NCBI GenBank assembly: GCA_030849945.1
Contig: JAVDKK010000004.1
Coordinates: 558,001 to 622,000, forward strand
DNA from: Schauerella fraxinea
GTDB taxonomy: Bacteria; Pseudomonadota; Gammaproteobacteria; Burkholderiales; Burkholderiaceae_B
DNA length: 64,000 nucleotides
Direction: 5' to 3'
Below are positions 53,294 to 61,025 of the stretch, piece by piece (position 1 is the first letter of the stretch; the number at the start of each line of letters is the position of its first letter). Below the pieces are notes generated by a model. That model was not told the origin of the DNA. It worked only from the letters and a program-made list of their open reading frames with translations, and did no database searches. The translations under genes were made by a program, and so were the position numbers.

Positions 53294-53299
53294 AGTATA
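53294..53299 (-). promoter_or_regulatory. Putative -10 element for the MFS leader transcript
   Basis: TATACT on the minus strand matches the sigma-70 -10 consensus in five of six positions. TTGCGA lies 15 bases further upstream as a weak -35. Transcription would start near 53287, three bases before the leader ATG. Confidence 0.45.
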
Positions 53300-53461
53300 C
53301 ATGCTACCAAATGGTCGCAACGACTGGCGTATCATCGGTAGGTTGACGACGGACGCCGCGCGCCTTGCGCGTTCAGCCCTTTGAGCACGCCGGCTATGGG
53401 CCGTGCTTGCTTTTCAGGGCGGAGCATATCGCCTGCGTCAACTTATCCAGGAGCACCCTCG

Positions 53462-53650
53462 ATGAGCCAAGCGCCCGCATCCAAGCCGCCGCAAGCGGTC
53501 ACGCCCACTGCTGCGCAACATACGGAAGACTTGATCGACGAGGCTGGCGACGAGAGCTTTCCCGCCAGCGACCCGCCTGCGCTGTCATCGGAAGCCGATC
53601 GGCGCAGAGCAAACGATCCCGCGCGCATGCCAGCCGGCAAGCCTACCTGA
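53462..53650 (+). CDS. Short acidic protein with DEAGDESFPASDPP motif
   Basis: Soluble 62-aa protein. ATG at 53462 follows AGGAG eight bases ahead. The middle carries DEAGDESFPASDPPAL, a motif that recurs in many short, otherwise variable proteobacterial proteins of unknown function; the rest is low-complexity and probably disordered. The reading frame opens 27 codons earlier (53381) without a ribosome binding site. Stands between the MFS promoter and prpF, with no obvious partner. Confidence 0.75.
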   Translation: MSQAPASKPPQAVTPTAAQHTEDLIDEAGDESFPASDPPALSSEADRRRANDPARMPAGKPT

Positions 53651-53710
53651 CACCCCTCGCCGGCAAGCCGCCCCCTTCTTTCACGCCCCCACGGGGCTTT
53701 CTACGATTAC

Positions 53711-54955
53711 GTGGTTGCAATGTCTGTAGCACCCTCCTTCCTCCCCGCCTGGCCCGATTTCACCCCCAGACGCCATGCCGGCGTGATCGAATTTCCGGTC
53801 CACCACATGCGCGGCGGTACGTCGACGGGGTTGGTGATCAACGAACGCTACGCGCCCACCGATCCAGCACTGCGTGAAGAACTATTGCGCCATCTGATGG
53901 GCGTTCCGCTCACCGGCACCCATCCCGGCAATCGCCAGATCACGGGCCTGGGCCGAGGCACGGCAACGAGCAACAAGGTGTTCTTCGCCAACTGGGAGGC
54001 CAGCGAAACCGGCGCGCGCATCGTGAGCACATTGGCCCAACTTGCCGGCAACCACGGCGAGATCGACTGGAGCGTGAACTGCGGCAATATGTCGTCCGCC
54101 CTGCAACTCTGGGCAATCGACGCCGGCATCGTGGTTCCCGCGCCATCCGCCGTTTGCGACACCGACATCCGCAATACCAATACCGGTGTGATCACCACAT
54201 CGCGGATGACCCCGATGGCCGACGGGCGCTTTGTCGCCGCCGAGATCCCCGGCGTCGACGGCGCTTTTCCCAGCGTAGATCTCTTTCTGCATCATCCCGT
54301 GGGATCGAAAACCGGCCAGTTGCTGCCGACCGGCGCGCCGCAAGACATCATCGAGGGGCATGCCGTGTCGTGCGTGGACGTCGCCGTTCCCATGGTGATT
54401 GCGGACGCGGCCGCTTTCGGCAAGACGGCACACGAGCCGATCGACGAACTGGTGGCCGACCTCGATTTCATGGCAGCCCTGCGCCGAGTATGGGTGCAGG
54501 CCGGCTTGCGCATGGCGTTGAAACGCCGCGACGGTCAATTGATGACAATCGACGAGATCGCACGCAGCGAGACCATCCCGAAGGTGTGCATCGTCGGCGT
54601 GCCCCGCCATGGTGGTCATATCGCCGCGCGTTACTTCACGCCCCAAACAGGCCATGCCTCGATGGCTGTGTCGGGCGGTTGCTGCCTGGCCGCCGCCACC
54701 TTGGTGCGCGGCAGCGTGGCGCACCGGATCGCGCAGGGCGAACCCGCTATCCGCGACGAATTTGGCGATATCGAGATCGGCATCGAAAACCCAGCAGGCA
54801 TACTGAGTGCGACAGTGGTGGCGAGGCAGGACGGCGACCGGCTCGAGGTGCGCAGCGCTGCTTACCGCCGTAGCGCTCAGATCTTGTTGCGCGGCCACGT
54901 CGCCCTCTATCGCGCCAGCCCCGAGCTTGTCGCCAGTTTGCTGCCTCCCGTCTAA
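53711..54955 (+). CDS. PrpF-family isomerase
   Basis: Diaminopimelate-epimerase-fold isomerase of 414 aa that moves a double bond in an unsaturated tri- or dicarboxylate, for example trans-aconitate/2-methylaconitate or 4-oxalomesaconate. Motifs: FPVHHMRGGTSTGLVIN, TGLGRGTATSNKVFF, WSVNCGNMSSALQLWAI with the Cys/Gly pair and SVSGG-like AVSGGCCLAAATLVRG. The start is GTG at 53711 or ATG at 53720; no strong Shine-Dalgarno decides. AcnD/PrpB/PrpC are not adjacent. With the RraA aldolase 15 kb away, a 4-oxalomesaconate tautomerase role is possible but unproven. Confidence 0.88.
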   Translation: MVAMSVAPSFLPAWPDFTPRRHAGVIEFPVHHMRGGTSTGLVINERYAPTDPALREELLRHLMGVPLTGTHPGNRQITGLGRGTATSNKVFFANWEASETGARIVSTLAQLAGNHGEIDWSVNCGNMSSALQLWAIDAGIVVPAPSAVCDTDIRNTNTGVITTSRMTPMADGRFVAAEIPGVDGAFPSVDLFLHHPVGSKTGQLLPTGAPQDIIEGHAVSCVDVAVPMVIADAAAFGKTAHEPIDELVADLDFMAALRRVWVQAGLRMALKRRDGQLMTIDEIARSETIPKVCIVGVPRHGGHIAARYFTPQTGHASMAVSGGCCLAAATLVRGSVAHRIAQGEPAIRDEFGDIEIGIENPAGILSATVVARQDGDRLEVRSAAYRRSAQILLRGHVALYRASPELVASLLPPV

Positions 54956-55012
54956 ACTAAGCGGTAGTCCGTGACGCGCTGTGCTCGGGCCCCACATCAA
55001 TCAAGGGTTCGG

Positions 55013-56512
55013 ATGAACGACGCCGTACAGACCATCTCCACGGGCAATGCAGGCCTGGACATCATCCTCAAGGGCGGCTTGCCCAAGGATCGACTCTATT
55101 TGCTCGAAGGTGCTCCCGGCTCGGGCAAAACCACCCTGTCGCTGCAGTTTCTGAGAGAAAGCGTGCGCGTGGGCGAACCCGCGCTTTATGTCACGTTGTC
55201 CGAAACGAAGGACGAACTTGCGGTAGTCGCCCGCTCCCACGGCTGGGAGCTCGACGATTTCGATGTATTGGAACTCAGCGCCGTCGAAGACTTGCTCGGC
55301 GGCGAGCGCGATCAATCGATCCTGCACCCTTGGGAGATGGAACTCGGCGAAACGGTCAAGCTGATCAAGGCCGAGGTGGAACGGGTGAAGCCCAGCCGCG
55401 TGGTGCTCGACAGCCTTTCCGAAATGCGGCTGCTGGCTCAGGATCCGCTGCGCTACCGCAGGCAGGTGCTGGCCCTGAAGCAGTACTTCGCCAAGCTCAA
55501 TCTCACGGTTATTCTGGTCGACGATTTGTCGGCTTCCGAACACGGGCAGGACACGCATCTGCACAGCCTGTGCCATGGCGTGATCACGTTGGAACGACTC
55601 ACGCTGGATTTCGGCGCCGCGCGCCGCCGCCTGCAAGTGCAAAAGCTGCGCAGTGTCGATTTCCTCGCCGGATATCACGATTTTGCCATTCGGCGAGGTG
55701 GCCTGGATATTTATCCGCGCCTGATCGCCTCCGATCATCAAGTCGATTTCACCTCCGAGCATGTCACCAGTGGCGTAAGTGAACTCGATGCGCTGCTCAG
55801 CGGCGGACCGCTGCGCGGCACGTGCACGCTGCTGACGGGTCCCGCCGGCACCGGAAAAACCACCATTGCCCTCCAGTATCTCTTTGCCGCGTGCGAACGC
55901 GGTGAAGCGTCCACGCTGTACGAATTCGACGAGCGTATCGGCACACTCATGACGCGTGCCAAGGCCTTCGGTCTCGATCTGCAAAAGTATGTCGATAGCG
56001 GCTGCCTGCTCATCGAACAAATCAATCCCGCCGAAATGTCGCCCGGCGAATTTGCGCACCGGGTAAGGCAACAAGTCGCCACGCGCAATGCACGCATGAT
56101 CGTGATCGACAGCCTGAACGGCTACATGGCCGCCATGCCGCAAGAGCAGCAGCTCATTCTGCAAATGCACGAGTTGTTGTCCTACTTGAGCCATCAGGGC
56201 GTATTAACCCTGCTGATCAACCCGCAGCAAGGCCTGATGGGATCGATGGCGAGCAATCTCAACATCTCCTACATCGCCGACTCGGTGGTATTGCTGCGCT
56301 TCTTCGAAGCCGACGGCCGCATCCGCAAAGCGATCTCGGTCATCAAGAATCGCGCCGGTCGCCACGAAGATACGATTCGCGAATTCCGTGTCGACGCTCA
56401 CGGCGTGCGCGTCGGCGCACCCCTGGTCAACTTCCGCGGCGTACTGACGGGCACCCCCGAATACGTGGGCAAGCCCCATCCCTTGCTGGAAGATCGGCAA
56501 GATGACGCATAG
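55013..56512 (+). CDS. KaiC-like two-domain RecA-type ATPase
   Basis: Cytoplasmic ATPase of 499 aa with two KaiC domains, forming by homology a hexameric double ring. Domain I has Walker A GAPGSGKTT (33-41) and LSE at 62-64, where KaiC CI has a catalytic EE pair; domain II has GPAGTGKTT (276-284) and DE at 306-307. The C-terminal segment SNLNISYIADSVVLLRFF aligns with the KaiC phosphorylation loop, with Ser419 kept and Tyr420 where cyanobacterial KaiC has Thr432. No KaiA or KaiB is nearby. Its stop overlaps the kinase start at 56502. The ORF starts earlier (54971), but AGGG and similarity favour 55013. Confidence 0.93.
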   Translation: MNDAVQTISTGNAGLDIILKGGLPKDRLYLLEGAPGSGKTTLSLQFLRESVRVGEPALYVTLSETKDELAVVARSHGWELDDFDVLELSAVEDLLGGERDQSILHPWEMELGETVKLIKAEVERVKPSRVVLDSLSEMRLLAQDPLRYRRQVLALKQYFAKLNLTVILVDDLSASEHGQDTHLHSLCHGVITLERLTLDFGAARRRLQVQKLRSVDFLAGYHDFAIRRGGLDIYPRLIASDHQVDFTSEHVTSGVSELDALLSGGPLRGTCTLLTGPAGTGKTTIALQYLFAACERGEASTLYEFDERIGTLMTRAKAFGLDLQKYVDSGCLLIEQINPAEMSPGEFAHRVRQQVATRNARMIVIDSLNGYMAAMPQEQQLILQMHELLSYLSHQGVLTLLINPQQGLMGSMASNLNISYIADSVVLLRFFEADGRIRKAISVIKNRAGRHEDTIREFRVDAHGVRVGAPLVNFRGVLTGTPEYVGKPHPLLEDRQDDA

Positions 56513-58562
56513 AACCGCGCTCGAAGGGCACCGCGTGATCGTGGCGGCGCCCTATGGCAACGACGCGGCCAGCATTGTCAGCCTGCTCAACCAGCACGGC
56601 TACGACGCCTTGTCACAGCCCACGATGAACGACGTCGCATTGGCGCTCGACGAGCACGTCGGGGTGGTATTGGCCACCGAAGAAGCCATTCGCGCCGTCG
56701 GGTTGGACGCGCTCAAAGATCGCCTCGCCGCGCAGCCGGCTTGGTCGGACATTCCGTTCATTGTGCTGGCCGCGCGCCGCACCGGCCCGGAGCGCGCGCG
56801 CGAAAACGTCCTCGCGAGCCTGCTGCCGTTTATCGGCAACGCCGTGGTCGTCGAACGGCCACTCAGTCTTGCATCGTTGATCAGCGCGTTGACGTCAGCG
56901 ATGCGCTCCCGGCAAAAGCAGTTCGATATGCGCGATCGCATGCTGGAGCTCGAAGCCAGTCGCATTGCATTGGCCGCCAGTGAGGCCGAACTGCGCCGCA
57001 TTTCCGATGCGTTGCCCGTGCTGATTGCGTTCGTGGGTCTCGATCTGCGCTACCGGTTTGCCAATCGCGCCTACGAGCATTGGGTCAAGATGGATCCGGC
57101 CGACATCGTCGGCAAACACGTGCGCGATCTGGTGGGTGACGAAGGCTTTGCATTGCGCCTGCCCACGATTCAGCGCGCCCTCGATGGGCACGACGTGCGG
57201 CTCGAACTCAGTTGGCCGCACTTCGATGGGCGGCGGCGCGATGCCGACATGCGACTGCTGCCCCGACGCGACAGCTCGGGCGCCGTCGACGGCTTTCACA
57301 TCTTTGTGCAGGACATCACCGCGCAAAAGGAAACGGAAGAACGCCTGGAGGCACACGTCGCGCAGCGAACCGCCGCGTTGACCGATGAAATGAGCCGGCG
57401 CGAGAACGTCGAAGAGACCTTGCGTCAAAGCCAGAAAATGGAAGCGGTCGGCCAACTGACCGGCGGCATCGCACACGACTTCAACAATATGTTGACCGGC
57501 ATTACCGGTTCGCTCGAACTCGTCAAGCGCCGCATGGCAGCCGGACGCACCGATGGCCTGGACCGGTTCATGGACGCCGCACTCTCCTCGGCGCAACGCG
57601 CGGCCGGGCTCACGGCCCGCTTGCTCGCCTTCTCGCGGCGCCAGTCCCTGGATGCGAGACCCATCGATGTGAACGTGCTGGTGCAGTCGCTGGAAGAACT
57701 GCTCTATCGCTCGATCAGCGAGAGCATCGTGTTGCATGTTGAAGGCATGCCCAACCTGCCGCAAGCCATCGCGGATGCCAATCAACTCGAGAACGCCATC
57801 ATCAATCTGGTGGTCAACGCACGCGATGCCATGCCCGATGGTGGCGCGCTCACCATCGAAACCAAACTCGTCGAAGTGGATGCCGAGACGGCCAAAAAGC
57901 AACCCGATGTCAACGCCGGCCATTATGTGGTAGTGGCGGTCAGCGACACCGGCGTGGGCATGACGCCGGATATTCTGGCCAAGATATTCGACCCGTTTTT
58001 CACCACCAAACCCATCGGGCAAGGCACGGGCCTCGGGTTATCCATGGTCTACGGCTTCGCGCGCCAGTCGGGCGGCCAGGTACGCGTGCACAGCGTGCCG
58101 GGCGCCGGCACTACCGTGTCGATTTACCTGCCATGCACCATGCAGAAGCCGACGCAGACGCCACTTGCCGCCCTGCCCGCACTCGCCCCGCAGGGCAAGG
58201 GCGAACATGTCCTGATCGTTGAGGACGACGCCGCCGTGCGGCTATTGATGCGCGAAGGATTGGAAGAATTGTCGTACAGCGTGGTGGAGGCTGAAGAGTC
58301 CAACGCCGCGATTCAAGTATTGGCATCGGATCGACCCTTGGCCATGATGATTTCGGACGTCGGGCTGCCCGGGATGAACGGTCGCCAATTGGCTGAGATC
58401 GCCCGGCAGCACCGTCCGGATCTCCCGGTGTTGTTCGTCACCGGCTACGCCGAGAATGCCGCCATCCGCGCGGGATTTCTCGGCACGAACATGTCGATGA
58501 TCACCAAACCGTTCTCGCTGGATGGTTTGGCGATCAAAGTGCGAGAGATGTTGAGCGAGTAG
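56502..58562 (+). CDS. Hybrid histidine kinase with degenerate N-terminal receiver
   Basis: Cytoplasmic sensor kinase of 686 aa. The start overlaps the KaiC-like gene by 11 bases, so both are made together. Domains: a receiver-like N terminus (about 10-125) whose expected phospho-Asp strand reads HVGVVLATEE, without Asp; a PAS domain (about 155-270); coiled coil; HisKA with His325 in GGIAHDFNNML; HATPase with NLVVNARDAMPDGG and GTGLGLSMVYGFARQSGG; and a C-terminal receiver with MISDVGLPG near residue 617 and KPF. It is a natural partner of the KaiC-like ATPase, and its core resembles the kinase at 21901. Confidence 0.94.
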   Translation: MTHRTALEGHRVIVAAPYGNDAASIVSLLNQHGYDALSQPTMNDVALALDEHVGVVLATEEAIRAVGLDALKDRLAAQPAWSDIPFIVLAARRTGPERARENVLASLLPFIGNAVVVERPLSLASLISALTSAMRSRQKQFDMRDRMLELEASRIALAASEAELRRISDALPVLIAFVGLDLRYRFANRAYEHWVKMDPADIVGKHVRDLVGDEGFALRLPTIQRALDGHDVRLELSWPHFDGRRRDADMRLLPRRDSSGAVDGFHIFVQDITAQKETEERLEAHVAQRTAALTDEMSRRENVEETLRQSQKMEAVGQLTGGIAHDFNNMLTGITGSLELVKRRMAAGRTDGLDRFMDAALSSAQRAAGLTARLLAFSRRQSLDARPIDVNVLVQSLEELLYRSISESIVLHVEGMPNLPQAIADANQLENAIINLVVNARDAMPDGGALTIETKLVEVDAETAKKQPDVNAGHYVVVAVSDTGVGMTPDILAKIFDPFFTTKPIGQGTGLGLSMVYGFARQSGGQVRVHSVPGAGTTVSIYLPCTMQKPTQTPLAALPALAPQGKGEHVLIVEDDAAVRLLMREGLEELSYSVVEAEESNAAIQVLASDRPLAMMISDVGLPGMNGRQLAEIARQHRPDLPVLFVTGYAENAAIRAGFLGTNMSMITKPFSLDGLAIKVREMLSE

Positions 58563-58663
58563 CCCACCTAAAGGTGGAGACACGATTGACGCCCGCTACA
58601 GCGCGCTTCCAATCGGTAGTCGTTCGGCGCAATAATCGGCGATCGCTCTTTTCGGGGTTTGTC

Positions 58664-59152
58664 ATGGCGCATGCAGCACTCGGCTTCAAACGTTGCGATC
58701 ACATCACGTGGACGGTGGCCGATGTGGATGCCGCCGCGGATTTTTACATCCTGGTGCTGGGTGCCAGCCTGATCTATCGCATCGGGCCAATCGATCCTGC
58801 GGATCTCATTGCCGACGAACAGGGCCGCGACTGGACCGATGCTCACATGGGGTTGCCCGGCGCGCGGTTCAAGGTGTCGATCGTGGAGCTGCCCGACGGT
58901 TTTCGCATCGAGCTGATCCAATTCGCTTTTTCGGATGTGGAGGCCGATGCGCCGATCGAGCGCGAGCGCATCGGCGCGGGCCACCTTGGCATCGAAGTCC
59001 AGGATATCGAGTCGGCCTCGGCGTTTCTTACCGAACACGGGTGTACGTTGCACACCCCGTTCTATGTCGACATGGACATCGACGAATCGGCCGTCTTTCG
59101 CCATTGCGTCGATCCCTGGGGCCACACGTTTGAGTTGGTCGAGCGACGCTAA
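58664..59152 (+). CDS. VOC (glyoxalase/dioxygenase) superfamily protein
   Basis: Single-chain VOC metalloprotein of 162 aa. FKRCDHITWTVADVDAAADFYILVLGASLIYRIG is the first beta-alpha-beta unit with a potential metal His; IGAGHLGIEVQDIESASAFLTEHGCTLH is the second, and FVDPWGHTFELVERR-like FRHCVDPWGHTFELVE is the classic end with the metal-binding Glu. The start ATG 58664 gives this canonical opening; the ORF before it is unconserved. Lactoylglutathione-lyase-like, methylmalonyl-CoA epimerase-like or resistance roles all remain open. It lies 101 bases after the kinase. Confidence 0.88.
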   Translation: MAHAALGFKRCDHITWTVADVDAAADFYILVLGASLIYRIGPIDPADLIADEQGRDWTDAHMGLPGARFKVSIVELPDGFRIELIQFAFSDVEADAPIERERIGAGHLGIEVQDIESASAFLTEHGCTLHTPFYVDMDIDESAVFRHCVDPWGHTFELVERR

Positions 59153-59162
59153 AACGTCACCG

Positions 59163-59196
59163 GCGCCAGGATCGCTTCAGACGTGAATCCTGGCGC
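59163..59196. terminator. 10-bp hairpin between convergent genes
   Basis: GCGCCAGGAT (59163-59172) and ATCCTGGCGC (59187-59196) are perfectly complementary around a 14-base loop, between the VOC gene and the 3' end of the chemoreceptor gene. No long U-run follows on the plus strand (GTTA), and the minus strand meets GTTTTA a few bases on, so it may be a weak bidirectional terminator. Confidence 0.5.
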
Positions 59197-59266
59197 GTTA
59201 TCGAACCGATCGGAATAATCTGCTTCGATCGGCCTCGGCCAATCACGCAAATGCCAGGGCTTCAGC

Positions 59267-60895
59267 TCACACCGGCAACAAGCGCACGCCGGCGATACCG
59301 GGCGCACGGTCGACGTCGGCACCGCGTTGCTGCGCATCGACTCGAAACTGCGCCACGGCCTGCAGCAAGCTGCTCGCTTGCTCGGACATGGACTGCGCTG
59401 CAGCCGCCGCTTCTTCCACCAATGCGGCATTCTGCTGCGTGACGCTATCCATCTGCGACACAGCGATATTCACCTGCTCGATCCCGGTGCTCTGCTCGCT
59501 CGACGCCGAGGCGATTTCGCCCATGATGTCCGTCACACGCTTGACCGAGCGCACCACTTCTTCCATGGTCTGCCCGGCCTCGGCGACCAGCACCGATCCC
59601 GACGACACATGCTGTACCGAGGTTTCGATCAGTTGCTTGATCTCCTTGGCCGCCGTGGCGCTGCGTTGAGCCAACGTGCGCACTTCGCTGGCCACCACCG
59701 CAAAGCCGCGCCCCTGTTCGCCCGCTCGCGCCGCTTCCACCGCCGCATTCAGCGCCAGGATATTGGTCTGGAAGGCGATGCTTTCGATCACCGAAATGAT
59801 GTCGGCCACGCGGGCGGAACTCGTCTTGATATCCTGCATCGTGGTCACCACGCGCCCCATCACCTTACCGCCCGCGCTGGCGGTCTCCGACGCGGAAGCC
59901 GCCAATACGCTGCCCTGCTGCGCGCTCTCGGTATTTTGCTTCACAGCCGAGGTGAGCTGCTCGATGCTCGCGGCTGTCTCTTCCAGCGACGCGGCTTGCT
60001 CTTCGGTACGCTGCGACAAGTCGACGTTGCCTTGCGCAATCTGGCCCGACGCACTCGATATCGACTCGGCCGACGACTGAATGCCCGACACCACATTACT
60101 CAATTGCTGGCGCATCGCTTCCAGCGACGCCATCAAACTGGTCGAGTCGCCGCGTGCCACGTGCATGTTCACCATGAGATTGCCGCTGGCAATTTCACTT
60201 GCGCAGACCTGCGCCGAATGTGGCTCGCCGCCCAACTGCCGCAAGATGCTGCGGGTGATCAGAAACGCGGCCAATGCGCCGAGCAGCAGGGCAAGCGCCA
60301 CCGCGAAGAGCGTAACGGTCACCGTGCGATCGTAATCCTCGCCCGCCGCTTGTGCCGCCTCCCTGTTCAGTTGCGTCTCGACATCGACCAATTCGCGCAG
60401 AGACGCGAGCCACACCGTCTGCCTGGGCCGCACTTCCTCGACCAGCATTTTCATGGCGGCGGCGACCTCTCTATTCGCGCCCAACGTCACCACCCGCGCA
60501 ATCAGCGACGTAGTGGCAGCTTCCTCACTCTTCAAGCGGGCGTGCAGATCGCGCTCTTTCTGTACGGTCGACGTGGACTCGACGAAGGTACGGCCAAGCT
60601 CGGTATAGGCCGCCGCATAGATTTTGTCTTGACGCGCGATCCGATCGGATTCGGTGCGGACGACCTGGGGATCGTTCATCAACACGATGTTGCGCACCGC
60701 GATGCTGCGGTCCATGACCGACTCAAGCATTTCGGCAGCCAGACGTCCCTGCACATTGTTGACATCCGAGATTTCGCGCAGCCGTTCGCGAACGCTGCTG
60801 AGCCCGAACAAACCCATTCCTGCAATCAGCAGGACGAGCAGCAACAGGGTGCCAAACCCCAAGGTCAAACGGGTAACTACCTTCAACTGATTCAT
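59267..60895 (-). CDS. Methyl-accepting chemotaxis protein
   Basis: Chemoreceptor of 542 aa that signals to CheA/CheW. The ATG at 60895 has GGGAAG ahead; the ATG at 60910 is less likely. TM1 is [23 protein letters not shown], then a periplasmic four-helix-bundle sensor domain (about 35-190), TM2 [22 protein letters not shown], HAMP, and the cytoplasmic domain with the tip motif [47 protein letters not shown] (here [12 protein letters not shown]). No C-terminal pentapeptide for CheR/CheB docking. Ligand unknown. Confidence 0.95.
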   Translation of the reverse strand: [542 protein letters not shown]

Positions 60896-61025
60896 TATGC
60901 TTCCCTGCATAGTCGTTTAGCGATGAGACGTTCCAGATGTTTCAAACGCCTCACAGGTAATGACGGCATAACAAATGAGTTATTAAATTTCTAATTGTTT
61001 CATTTTATGAACGACCAATCGCTGA

